Source: JABDIY01 sp963803845 (GTDB lineage Bacteria; Actinomycetota; Acidimicrobiia; Acidimicrobiales; SZUA-35). Taken from it: a DNA stretch of 64,000 nt. A model generated the notes under the pieces. The model was not told the DNA's origin. It worked only from the letters and a program-made list of their open reading frames with translations, and searched no databases. Positions 8,515 through 16,335 of the stretch are shown in pieces (within the stretch, counting starts at the first letter, position 1; each line of letters starts with the position of its first letter). Location of the stretch: assembly GCA_963803845.1 (NCBI GenBank), contig CAWDNZ010000004.1, positions 124,001 to 188,000 on the forward strand, in the 5' to 3' direction. The translations under genes were made by a program, and so were the position numbers.

Positions 8515-8940
8515 CTAGTCCGCTTGCTCTCGCCGGGTGATTCCGAGCGGGCTGCGCCGCCGGTGGATGCTGAGGTAGCTGACACCTTCGGCGCCGGCCA
8601 CGATCGAGCGCAGCACTCCCTTGGGGATCACGGCCAGGTGGTCGGTGCCGAGCTGGCGAGCCTGTCCTTCGACGGTGAGTTCGGCGGTTCCGGATTGGAC
8701 AATAACCATGACGTCGACGTCGTTGTTGACATGAGCGTCGATCCCGGCACCGGCGTCGAGGCGAACCAGGTTGGCGTCGAGGTCCCCACCGTGGGGCAAG
8801 GCCCAGATCGCACCGCCCGAGCCTTCCGCCACCGCAAGATCTACAATTAGCGTGCCAGCGTCGTCGGCCGACCTCTCGTCACCATCCTCCAAGAGGTGAG
8901 CCCAGCAGGGTGGGTCACCACCGAGCTCCGTGTCGCTCAT
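8515..8940 (-). CDS. Cupin domain protein
   Basis: A 141-residue single-domain cupin. The two cupin motifs are partly visible: LDAGAGIDAHVNNDVDVMVIVQSG in the first, with His and Asp/Asn in place of the classical HxH, and HLAVIPKGVLRSIVAG in the second. The fold is clear, but metal ligands are reduced, so it may be a sensor or small-molecule binder. Its ATG overlaps the TGA of the RIC gene (ATGA at 8937-8940), so it belongs to the Rrf2-YwiC-RIC operon and probably acts in the response to nitric oxide or iron-sulfur damage. This role is inferred from context only. Confidence 0.8.
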   Translation of the reverse strand: MSDTELGGDPPCWAHLLEDGDERSADDAGTLIVDLAVAEGSGGAIWALPHGGDLDANLVRLDAGAGIDAHVNNDVDVMVIVQSGTAELTVEGQARQLGTDHLAVIPKGVLRSIVAGAEGVSYLSIHRRRSPLGITRREQAD

Positions 8941-9659
8941 CGGGTTGCTGAGCTCAGAGCCTGTTCGATCTCCAGCACTGCGGGGAACAACACGTTGTTC
9001 TCCTTGTGGACGTGGAGGTGGGTGTCGGCTTCGAGTTCGGCAAGGCCCGAATACAGGGCGTGGTAACTGCCGCAGCCGTCATCGGGAACCTGGTAGTCGC
9101 CCGTGCTGGTCCGGATTCGGGCAAGTAGTTCGCCAACGGCGTCGTGTTCGCTCAGCATCACACGGATCGGGTTGATGAGCGAGCCACAGTGAAATGTGGG
9201 CGTTTCGCTCGCGGTGGCGAGTTCGCGGATCATCGGAAACAGCACCTGCTCCTCTCTAAGGAGGTGGGGCTCGAGGTCGGCGCGAATCTCGTGAACCAAA
9301 GCAGCAACAGTGGCCAGCTCGGGGTGGTTGGCGCCGTGGACGCCGGCGACCTTGTCGGCCAGCGCCACCAGCCGCGGCAAGGCTTCGCTCAGGTAGGCGT
9401 GATGCGTGGCTTCGAGATGGTCAACCAGACCGTCCATACCGTCCCACGTGGATTCAGCGTCGGGCGCAGCTGGCGACGGCGTGGCAATCAATTCGGCGGT
9501 GATGGCTTCGAGGTCGAGACCCGCCGCGTCAACCGCTTCGGTGAGGCTTCGTTGACCGCCACAGCAGTAGTCGAGACCGAGGGCATCGAATCGTGGTGCC
9601 AGTTGGGGGTGGGCGATGACCAACTGGGCCAGGGTGGTGTCGGGTGTAATTGTGGGCAT
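8937..9659 (-). CDS. RIC family di-iron protein (iron-sulfur cluster repair)
   Basis: A 240-residue ScdA/YtfE-type protein read from ATG 9659. The N-terminal ScdA domain has FDALGLDYCCGGQRSL with the paired cysteines. The hemerythrin-like domain supplies iron ligands in HLEATHHAYL, EPHLLREEQVLFP, MLSEHDAVGELL and LHVHKENNVLFP. RIC proteins restore Fe-S clusters damaged by nitric oxide or peroxide and act in the cytoplasm. It lies 29 bases behind the YwiC-like gene and overlaps the cupin gene. Transcription from the Rrf2 promoter is likely, so expression would follow nitrosative stress. Confidence 0.93.
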   Translation of the reverse strand: MPTITPDTTLAQLVIAHPQLAPRFDALGLDYCCGGQRSLTEAVDAAGLDLEAITAELIATPSPAAPDAESTWDGMDGLVDHLEATHHAYLSEALPRLVALADKVAGVHGANHPELATVAALVHEIRADLEPHLLREEQVLFPMIRELATASETPTFHCGSLINPIRVMLSEHDAVGELLARIRTSTGDYQVPDDGCGSYHALYSGLAELEADTHLHVHKENNVLFPAVLEIEQALSSATR

Positions 9660-9688
9660 GGGTTGAGCTCCTTGTGATGTGCGAGTTT

Positions 9689-10516
9689 CTAGTTGACAGC
9701 GATGGCCGTTGTGAGGATCACGGCGATCCCAAAGATCGTTTGTTGGATACCGATCACCACCGCGCGTCGTGGTGGAAGGCGAACGGCGCCCAAGTTGATC
9801 GTGGCGAGCACGGCGATCACGACGACAGCAGCGCTCGGCACCAGATCGAACGCCCAGCCGAGGGCCACCGCAACCACCGCAGCAACCTGAGCGGCGTCGC
9901 TGTACCAACTCGGCGCAAGCCGAGACTTGAAGCGCAGAATCTGGGTGCGAACATAAGGAATGGCTGCGACCGCGCGAGCCGCTATCACGATCCACAGGCC
10001 CCAAGCGAGCTTCGTGGCTGCGCCATCAGCGAGAGCGATCGCCGTGGCGATCGACCCGATCCCGATCGAACCGGCCAGCTCTGGGATCAGACGCCGGCCG
10101 CGGCTGCGCATGTCGAACCACAACTCCAGAACGACCAACGGCGCAGCGACAACCAATGGCGCCCAAAACGGTTGGGCGGCAGTCACCGCGTAAACGACCA
10201 AGACCGCGAGGAGAGTGAGCTCGACGGCCGCGATCTGCGCTGCCAACCGGGTCCGAGGCAACCAGCGATTACGGAACCGGTCCACCAACACCAGCTTCAG
10301 GGGCGTGCGCGCCACGAACGCCACCATCGCAGCGACTCCCAGCGCGAGGCCCGGCAGCGACCACGCCACCAGCAGACCAAGCACTGCCGGTTCGGCGGTG
10401 AGGCTCCAGCCGCCGTGTTCGGACGGCAACGCCACCGATCGCCACGAGACAGCTCTATCCGGCTTGGTTGTATCGGCCGATGGCGCCCGGCCCGTCGAAC
10501 GCATGGCGCGGGTCAT
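9689..10516 (-). CDS. YwiC-like membrane protein
   Basis: A 275-residue polytopic protein starting at ATG 10516, inside the end of the Rrf2 gene (ATGA overlap). PSEHGGWSLTAEPAVLGLLV at the N-terminus is the signature of the YwiC-like family, and LVLVDRFRNRW and ELAGSIGIGSIATAIALADG follow at the expected places between membrane segments. In Bacillus the ywiC gene sits among anaerobic-respiration genes; no biochemical activity is established. Placement between an Rrf2 regulator and RIC ties it here to nitric oxide or low-oxygen physiology. Confidence 0.85.
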   Translation of the reverse strand: MTRAMRSTGRAPSADTTKPDRAVSWRSVALPSEHGGWSLTAEPAVLGLLVAWSLPGLALGVAAMVAFVARTPLKLVLVDRFRNRWLPRTRLAAQIAAVELTLLAVLVVYAVTAAQPFWAPLVVAAPLVVLELWFDMRSRGRRLIPELAGSIGIGSIATAIALADGAATKLAWGLWIVIAARAVAAIPYVRTQILRFKSRLAPSWYSDAAQVAAVVAVALGWAFDLVPSAAVVVIAVLATINLGAVRLPPRRAVVIGIQQTIFGIAVILTTAIAVN

Positions 10517-10920
10517 GACGTCACCGCGGAGGCTTCGGCGACCGACATCGCATCGAGCTGGGCTCGCAGCTGGGTCCGGGCCCGTACCCAGGGGACGTGC
10601 AGTGCACAGGTACCGTCGTCGTCGCAGGGACGGTCGGCCAGGACACAACGACCTGAATCGGTGGGGCCCTCGATCGTCTCGATCACGGCCAGAACCGACA
10701 CGTCATCCAGATCGGCTGTCAGGGAGTAGCCGCCCGAGGGTCCCGGTTCAGAACCAACCCAGCCGGCCCGCACCAGCGGGGACAACACCTGCGATACGAA
10801 ACCTGACGTTGACCCGACGATCGCAGCCAAATCCGGACCCTTCACCCGCTCCGAGCTCGCCGCGAGCGCCTGCAACGACCGCACCGCCAGATCGCTCTTG
10901 CGAGTAACTTCCAGTCGCAT
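10513..10920 (-). CDS. Rrf2 family transcriptional regulator (NsrR/IscR-like)
   Basis: A 135-residue winged-helix regulator. The N-terminus MRLEVTRKSDLAVRSLQAL and the recognition region SGFVSQVLSPLVRAG followed by GPSGGYSL are typical of Rrf2 proteins. Three cysteines at residues 92, 99 and 105 (pattern C-x6-C-x5-C) can hold a [2Fe-2S] or [4Fe-4S] cluster as in NsrR and IscR, making nitric oxide or cluster status the likely signal. It is the first gene of the operon through the cupin. A GGGAG element lies 12-13 bases before the ATG, and the AT-rich segment between them could be part of an autoregulatory site. Confidence 0.92.
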   Translation of the reverse strand: MRLEVTRKSDLAVRSLQALAASSERVKGPDLAAIVGSTSGFVSQVLSPLVRAGWVGSEPGPSGGYSLTADLDDVSVLAVIETIEGPTDSGRCVLADRPCDDDGTCALHVPWVRARTQLRAQLDAMSVAEASAVTS

Positions 10921-11241
10921 ACTATAAGACTACTCCCCGCGCAGACGAAGGCGACCGTAATCTCGACATCTGATTCATCGAATCAGCCTCCAATCGGCGC
11001 TCCCCCGCCGGAAAGTCGTCTGGAGCCCCCCACCGCGTTCAGCGGATACCGCACGTAACCGGCGACGTGGTTGGCAGAGATCACAGCTACGTGGAGCGGT
11101 ATCGTGTTCGAGATGCGCTCGAAGCGGCACTCGACCTAGGAGTTACATCGAGGTGCCGAGAAAGTGTCGCAGGCCAACGGTTCCAGTGCATCTCGACGCC
11201 TGGCAACTCAGTCCCAGCCGTTCGAGTTGCTTCTTTTGCCA
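10921..11241. other. Gene-free stretch
   Basis: About 320 bases between the Rrf2 start and the end of the methyltransferase gene. It should hold the promoter of the Rrf2 operon near its left end (AT-rich ACTATAAGACTACT at 10921-10934). Overlapping frames on both strands lack start signals or recognisable protein character, and I see no RNA gene or repeat. Confidence 0.5.
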
Positions 11242-12003
11242 TCAAACCACCGGTTGGACGATGAAGAACTCGTACGAGTAGCAGTCGGAGAAGCGTCGGA
11301 AGTACTCGATCTCGGCCTCGGCTGCGGCGACCACGTCGCCCGCTATCGGGTCGTCGGGCAGACGCTCTCTCAGGGTGGCGATGCGATCCTGCATCGGCGC
11401 GTAGTACTCGTCCCACCACGCAGACGACGGCAGCACGAATGACTCGATCGTCCTATACGACGCCGCCTCTATCCTCCCTTCGACACCGGCGCGGTCCGAG
11501 ATCGCCGGATACTCCGATAACCACCAGTCGAAGATCTCCTTCGGCGGCGACTCCACGAGCCAGACCGGCTCGGTGAACGCCACAGATCCCCCGGGCCGGA
11601 GCAGCGGCCGCCAGGCGGTGAGTGCCTCGGTCACCCCCAAGTTGTAGATGGCGCCCTCGCACCAGATCAGATCCAGGCTGCTTGGATCTGCTGGCGGCTC
11701 GGCCATGTCACCCACTACGGCCACGACACGGTCCCCGAATCCGGCTGCGGTAAACCGGCGATCGGCTTCGGCCACCATCGACGGCAACATGTCCACTGCC
11801 ACAAACCGTGCCTCTGCAAGCGCCGAGGCGAGCGCAACGGTCTGCTGTCCCGGGCCACACCCGAGGTCCAGCACGGTGTGGGGCGCGGTCCCCGGCACTG
11901 ACTCGAGGGCCCGGGTGGTGTGGACATCGCCGCCCGGCCCGGCGCGAGGAAGTGTCCCGTACACCTCGTGGAAGAGCTGGAAGGAATAGTCGTCGGGCTC
12001 CAC
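11242..12003 (-). CDS. Class I SAM-dependent methyltransferase
   Basis: A 253-residue protein with a standard methyltransferase core. Motif I is VLDLGCGPGQQTVALA near residue 45, the acidic motif II follows in FVAVDMLPSMVAEA, and LDLIWCEGAIYNLG and LLRPGGSVAFTEPVW are the post-I and motif IV regions. The C-terminal third (YYAPMQDRIATLRER, FSDCYSYEFFIVQP) resembles methyltransferases acting on small molecules. The substrate is unknown. It is monocistronic, with a possible promoter between 12004 and 12114 facing the divergent membrane gene. Confidence 0.88.
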   Translation of the reverse strand: MEPDDYSFQLFHEVYGTLPRAGPGGDVHTTRALESVPGTAPHTVLDLGCGPGQQTVALASALAEARFVAVDMLPSMVAEADRRFTAAGFGDRVVAVVGDMAEPPADPSSLDLIWCEGAIYNLGVTEALTAWRPLLRPGGSVAFTEPVWLVESPPKEIFDWWLSEYPAISDRAGVEGRIEAASYRTIESFVLPSSAWWDEYYAPMQDRIATLRERLPDDPIAGDVVAAAEAEIEYFRRFSDCYSYEFFIVQPVV

Positions 12004-12114
12004 GCTCCGACCATACGTCGGCCTCAGCGGATCTCGTGCTCGTGACCTTCGGCTCTACGAAGCGAACCTTTGTCCTGACACGCTCATGTGAGCTGATCTG
12101 ACCCAGGAAAGGAC

Positions 12115-12582
12115 ATGCCGATGGCCAAGCTCGCGAACACAGCGAATCGTGACCGGTTCCTGACTGTCGGGTGGAACAACGCACTCGTCGTAGGTCTGGG
12201 GCTGCCGGCTCTAATCTTCGCTGCGGTCGCTCTCTCCTCTTCGACGCTTTCTGATCGTTCCGCATTCATATGGCTGGTGATCATTGGCGTCGTCTATTGA
12301 ATTGTGGTTGAGCAGCACTCGGCCCTGCGGTTCGCAGGGCTCCGCGAAAAGGAAGGGTCCGAAGCAGCAGGAGACATGAGCCCGGCCGGCCGGCTGCTCT
12401 TCATCGCATACAACGTGATCTGGTGGGTGCCCGTGGTCTTGGGCTTCGTCGGGGTCCTGTCGTACCGGGATGCCTTCCTCAGCTTCCTGGCCATCACCAT
12501 CTTCCGGGCGGTGGCGAACCTCTACCGGAACAATGTCTTACCGGTAAAGGTGGCTCAGCACTTCCTGCTTCGATCACCCTGA
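12115..12582 (+). CDS. Small membrane protein with in-frame TGA (Sec or nonsense)
   Basis: Two open segments, 12115-12297 and 12301-12582, are in the same frame and are separated only by TGA at 12298-12300. Read through, they give 155 residues with about four hydrophobic helices; the TGA is codon 62, in the context IIGVVY-x-IVVEQHSALRF at the end of a helix. The ATG has AGGAAAGG upstream, whereas the second segment has only a weak GTG four bases after the stop. An 8-bp hairpin follows the TGA (12322-12340). Possibilities are selenocysteine insertion, a real nonsense mutation (TGG to TGA) or a sequencing error. There is no redox motif, so selenocysteine is less certain than in the other two cases. 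No family is recognised. Confidence 0.55.
12322..12340 (+). promoter_or_regulatory. SECIS-like hairpin after TGA 12298
   Basis: GCCCTGCG (12322-12329) pairs perfectly with CGCAGGGC (12333-12340), leaving GTT, or GGTTC if the last pair opens. The loop begins about 28-29 bases after the in-frame TGA, within the usual range for bacterial SECIS elements, and has G in its first positions. The stem lies in coding sequence and could also be a chance product of GC-rich codons. Confidence 0.4.
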
Positions 12583-12772
12583 ACCGTAGGGTCTAGCCGA
12601 CTACCGCTATCTGGCAGTCTTCGCCACGGCCCGGGTCCAATCTCAGGGCGCGTCGACGGATCCGCTGATCTCAGTGCCGAAGCCTCTCAGTCGGAGACAT
12701 CGGCAACCGCTGTAACCCGGGTCGGGGTGAGCCGCACGAGCAGTTCGCCCGTACTGCTGTTGCGGGCAAATC

Positions 12773-12839
12773 CCTGCTGAGAGCCACAAACGGGCGTTCT
12801 GTCCTGTCTGTAGCCACAGTGGGTGTGGCTCTCAACAGG
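12773..12839. terminator. Nested stem-loops between convergent genes
   Basis: TGAGAGCCACA (12778-12788) and TGTGGCTCTCA (12824-12834) are perfect inverted repeats, and pairing continues outward over CCTG/CAGG with one mismatch. A second copy AGCCACA (12812-12818) can instead pair with the same right arm, TGTGGCT, around a five-base loop. The structure lies just beyond the stop of the lipoyl gene and between converging transcripts. There is no T-tract, so it may be a protein-dependent terminator or an mRNA stability element. Nothing else is seen in 12583-12874. Confidence 0.45.
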
Positions 12840-12874
12840 AATTTGGAGGGGCTGCGGGCAGACCGCAGGGCGCA

Positions 12875-13114
12875 TCAGGAATCGATGCGCGCCAGCGGGG
12901 CCCCCTGCGTGATCGCGGCACCTTCGGCCACGAGCTGGTACATGATCCCCGCAACTGGTGCGTGGACGTCCTGGGAGACCTTCGCCACCTGGACCTCTGC
13001 GATCACCTGGCCAGCCGTGACCGTTTCGCCGTGGTTGACGAACCATGTGCCGACGACACCCTCAGCTGAGGGGTCGTCGGTAGACATGACCGGGAACGGG
13101 ACCTCGGTGATCAC
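12875..13114 (-). CDS. Stand-alone lipoyl/biotinyl carrier domain protein
   Basis: A 79-residue protein that is a single lipoyl-type domain. The fold signatures are WFVNHGETVTAGQVIAEV, then a hairpin with Lys45 in VQVAKVSQDVHAP as the probable lipoylation site, and PVAGI afterwards. The catalytic acyltransferase domain and the peripheral-subunit-binding domain of E2 are absent, so it is a mobile carrier only. Its ATG overlaps the TGA of the E1 beta gene. Together with E1 it could accept reducing or acyl groups from the decarboxylase and pass them to a partner encoded elsewhere or to the AhpD-like protein of the same operon; the latter is my inference. Confidence 0.88.
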   Translation of the reverse strand: MITEVPFPVMSTDDPSAEGVVGTWFVNHGETVTAGQVIAEVQVAKVSQDVHAPVAGIMYQLVAEGAAITQGAPLARIDS

Positions 13115-14133
13115 GACATCAGGTCCTTCACCGCCGCTGCAATCTTCTCGCGGGTCGGCAGGATGCCGTACTCCAAGGTCCGTGCATACGGAATTGGGAC
13201 GTCGGGGACGGCGAGCCGCTTCACCGGTTTCTTCAGCATGGTCGGGTCGGTCTCGGCCACGATTGCGGCGATCTCACCGGTGAGCCCGAAGCTCTTGTAG
13301 TCCTCGTCGACCACAAGCAGTTTCCCGGTCTTGGCCACCGAATCGAGCACGGTCTGGCGGTCGAGGGGAACGAGGCTTCGCAGGTCGACGACCTCAACGC
13401 TGATGCCCTCGCCCTCCAGTTCTTCGGCAACGTCGAGGCTGTGCTGGACCGACAACGAGATCGTGACGATCGTGACATCACTGCCTTCGCGGGCGATGGC
13501 GGCCTCGCCGATGGGGACGGTGTAGGCCTCCTCGGGCACGTGAGCGATCGACCGGGGGTTCTTCTCCATCCAGACCAGCCCCTGACCACCTTTGTGGAAC
13601 ATGAAGATGACCGGATTGTCGTCACGAATCGCCGATGCCATCAAGCCCTTGGCGTCGTAGGGGTTCGAGGGGGCGACGACCTTCATCCCCGGAAGATGGG
13701 CGAACGTGCCCCACAGGCACTGCGAATGCTGCGCCGCATCGGAGTATCCGGCCCCGGTTGCCATCATCAGCACCATCGGCACCTTGACGGCTCCCCCGGA
13801 TTCGTAGTGGATCTTGGCCATGTGGTTGCTGATCTGATCCATGCAGACGCCGTAGAAGTCGACGAACATCAGTTCGACGACAGGGCGAAGTCCTTCGACG
13901 GCCGCCCCGATCCCGGCCCCGATGAACCCGGTCTCGGAGATCGGGGTGTCGATGACTCGGTCGGCACCGAACTCTCCGAAGAGGTCGGTCGTGGAGCCGA
14001 AGATCCCGCCGTAGGCACCGACGTCTTCTCCCATGACGAAGACGTCGGGGTTGGCTCGCATCTCGAGGCCGATCGCCTCGGCCATCGCTTTGGCGGTGGT
14101 GATTCGGCGGGTAGGTGTTTCTGTGGTGGTCAT
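13111..14133 (-). CDS. acoB: 2-oxoacid/acetoin dehydrogenase E1 beta subunit
   Basis: A 340-residue transketolase-like subunit. VFVMGEDVGAYGGIFGST supplies the conserved glutamate that activates thiamine diphosphate, DTPISETGFIGAGIGAA and FVDFYGVCMDQISNHMAK follow the family order, and the C-terminal domain starts near IVTISLSVQHSLDVAEEL. It should form an alpha2beta2 E1 with the product of the next upstream gene. The adjacent acoX points to acetoin or a related compound rather than pyruvate as substrate, but E1 sequences alone do not settle this. It lies 30 bases after E1 alpha and overlaps the lipoyl gene. Confidence 0.9.
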   Translation of the reverse strand: MTTTETPTRRITTAKAMAEAIGLEMRANPDVFVMGEDVGAYGGIFGSTTDLFGEFGADRVIDTPISETGFIGAGIGAAVEGLRPVVELMFVDFYGVCMDQISNHMAKIHYESGGAVKVPMVLMMATGAGYSDAAQHSQCLWGTFAHLPGMKVVAPSNPYDAKGLMASAIRDDNPVIFMFHKGGQGLVWMEKNPRSIAHVPEEAYTVPIGEAAIAREGSDVTIVTISLSVQHSLDVAEELEGEGISVEVVDLRSLVPLDRQTVLDSVAKTGKLLVVDEDYKSFGLTGEIAAIVAETDPTMLKKPVKRLAVPDVPIPYARTLEYGILPTREKIAAAVKDLMS

Positions 14134-14163
14134 TGTGTTTGTCCTTTCGTTCTCGTGGGTTGC

Positions 14164-15138
14164 TCAGGCGAAGACGTGCAGCAGGGCGTCTTCGGGTGTG
14201 GGAATGGGGCTGTTCTTGGCGAACTGGATGGCGGCGTCGACTTCGCCATCGGCGGCGTCGCGAATCACTTGGATCTGGGCGTCGGAAAGATCGCCGGATT
14301 CGACCAGTGCGGCCGCGTACTTCGGGATCGGGTCTCGCTCGTCCACCGTTTCCAGGTCGGATCGGTAGGCTTGAGCGTCGCCCTCGAAGTGTCCCCACAT
14401 CCGTAAGGTGTGGATCTCGAGCAGGCTTGGCCCTTCCCCGGCGCGAGCGCGGTCGATGGCAGCACCGGCGGCCTCGAAGACCGCCTCCACATCGTTGTTC
14501 TCCACCCGGACACCCGGAATTCCGTAGCCGGCGGCGCGGTCGGCGTTGGAGGTGTTGGCAGTGGAGTCGGCCCGGGGAACCGAGATCGCCCAGTCGTTGT
14601 CTTCGATCACGAAGATCACCGGCAGATTCCAGACCGCCGCGAGGTTGAGTGATTCGTGGAAGGCGCCCTGGTTGGCTGCGCCTTCGCCGGCCACGGCAAC
14701 GGCAACGTGGTCGGTGCCTTTCCGTTTCATCGCCAGCGCCTGTCCACAGGCCACGGGGTAGCCCTGAGCGATGATTCCCGAGCAAGAGAAGTGGTTCTCC
14801 GGGTCGAAGAGGTGCATGTGGCCACCTTTGCCTTTGCATAGGCCCGTGGTGCGGCCGTAGATCTCGGCGGTCATGGCGTTCATGTCGACACCATGGGCGA
14901 GGGCGAAGTGATGGGGGCGGTGCGGCGCGGTGATGGCGTCCCCCTTCTTGAGGTGAGCGCAGACTCCCACCGCCGCTGGCTCCTGACCAGCGGCAAGGTG
15001 CATTTCACCGGGGATCAGGCCGGCGCCAATATCCCAGGCTGGGGCCTTGTCGGCGTGATACTCCTGCATGATCCGGGCCTCGTATTGTCGGATCCGGACC
15101 ATCTCCCTGTACAGGTCGAGACGATTGAGTTGGTTCAT
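14164..15138 (-). CDS. acoA: 2-oxoacid/acetoin dehydrogenase E1 alpha subunit
   Basis: A 324-residue thiamine-diphosphate subunit. GKGGHMHLFDPENHF is a family landmark, and AGEGAANQGAFHESLNLAAV with VIFVIEDNDWAISV is the magnesium-ThDP binding motif (G-E/D-G-x26-N). Length and order match acetoin dehydrogenase and branched-chain E1 alpha proteins, without the long phosphorylation loops of mitochondrial forms. The ATG at 15138 overlaps the TGA of acoX. It works with the downstream E1 beta and lipoyl carrier in the cytoplasm. Confidence 0.9.
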   Translation of the reverse strand: MNQLNRLDLYREMVRIRQYEARIMQEYHADKAPAWDIGAGLIPGEMHLAAGQEPAAVGVCAHLKKGDAITAPHRPHHFALAHGVDMNAMTAEIYGRTTGLCKGKGGHMHLFDPENHFSCSGIIAQGYPVACGQALAMKRKGTDHVAVAVAGEGAANQGAFHESLNLAAVWNLPVIFVIEDNDWAISVPRADSTANTSNADRAAGYGIPGVRVENNDVEAVFEAAGAAIDRARAGEGPSLLEIHTLRMWGHFEGDAQAYRSDLETVDERDPIPKYAAALVESGDLSDAQIQVIRDAADGEVDAAIQFAKNSPIPTPEDALLHVFA

Positions 15139-16229
15139 GTTGGTACCTCCGTTGGTTCGGGTGTGGTTGCTGAGAAATGGTGCTTGTCGCCGTGGGCGGT
15201 CGCCGGCTGGCTGACCGTGGAGTTCGTATTCGTGAGAAGCCCGCTGAGGGCAGCATGTTCGAGGGTCGCCCGAACGTCTACAACAACCGGGCCTCCTGTG
15301 CTCAAGGTGACGTGCGGTCGTGTTTCGGGGCCGAAGCGGAACTGGCGTTCACCGTCGACCGCTATGACGCCACTGCTGGCGTGGATGTCGAGCGTGGTGC
15401 ACGGCTCAATCGACAGGGCCGAGATGACGCCGATTCTTGTGAGCAGGCCGGGCGCAATCGGGGCACGCACAACCGTGCGTGCCTCGTTGCCGAGGACCAG
15501 AGCCAAACCGGTCGGTGAACGACGGCTTGTGGGACGTATGTGTCCACCGATGGCAGACAGACCGATGGCGTCGGGCTCGGCGAAGCTCAAGAAGACTTCC
15601 GAAATCGATTGTCCGTCCCACACCGCACCAGCACCCACACCATCGACCTCTGCAATGGCTACGTCGACCAGCGCTTCGTCCACAAAATCACCGCACCGGA
15701 CCACGAGCTTTTTCGCTCTGTAGGTTCCTTCCCGGCGGCTCGTGCTACTTGTCGCCACCAGCCCGGCCGCCAACCCGGCGACCGTCGGCTCGACCGACCG
15801 CGGAAAGGCGTTGTTGGTCCCGGTCGAGATCGACACGAGCGGCACATCATCGGACGACCTGGCAACGACCCCGTTGGTTCCGTCTCCCCCGAGTACGACA
15901 ATCGCACCCACGCCGGCGTCCACCATGACCTTCGTTGCTACGGTCGTGTCGGCAGCGGTCTGGGTGACCTCCTGATCAATGAACTCGATCGCCGGCCAAC
16001 CCGCCGCGGATGGGCGCTGGGCCAAACGAGCAAGACCGGCGGTGATGCCGCCGCGGTCGGCCATGGAAACGACATGCTCGATACCGATCGAAGCAAGCCC
16101 GGCCAGCACCCGTTGCAGGGTGTTCAGCTTGTCGTGAGTGGTAACCGAACCGCCGTGGGCAACGATTCGACGTAGGTCGCGAGCGGAGGCAGGGTTGGCG
16201 ATGATCCCAACTGTGTGCCGATTCTCCAC
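15135..16229 (-). CDS. acoX: AcoX-like NAD kinase-family protein
   Basis: With the GTG at 16229 this is a 364-residue protein that begins ENRHTVGIIANPASARDLRR, the expected opening of the ATP-NAD kinase fold; a longer GTG start at 16301 adds residues without family character. GAIVVLGGDGTNGVV carries the GGDGT nucleotide-binding motif, and VSISTGTNNAFP follows. AcoX proteins are regularly encoded with acetoin dehydrogenase E1 genes, but their reaction is not established. The overlap with E1 alpha and the short gap to the AhpD-like gene show one transcription unit. Confidence 0.85.
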   Translation of the reverse strand: MENRHTVGIIANPASARDLRRIVAHGGSVTTHDKLNTLQRVLAGLASIGIEHVVSMADRGGITAGLARLAQRPSAAGWPAIEFIDQEVTQTAADTTVATKVMVDAGVGAIVVLGGDGTNGVVARSSDDVPLVSISTGTNNAFPRSVEPTVAGLAAGLVATSSTSRREGTYRAKKLVVRCGDFVDEALVDVAIAEVDGVGAGAVWDGQSISEVFLSFAEPDAIGLSAIGGHIRPTSRRSPTGLALVLGNEARTVVRAPIAPGLLTRIGVISALSIEPCTTLDIHASSGVIAVDGERQFRFGPETRPHVTLSTGGPVVVDVRATLEHAALSGLLTNTNSTVSQPATAHGDKHHFSATTPEPTEVPT

Positions 16230-16335
16230 TCGAGCCCCTAGTGCGTGCTGACAACGCGATGCTAACCGCCGGCCTTCGTGGCCAAAGAAACCGCCGAGCA
16301 CTGGAGGCCTCGAGAGCCAAGACTTTCTCGGAGCG

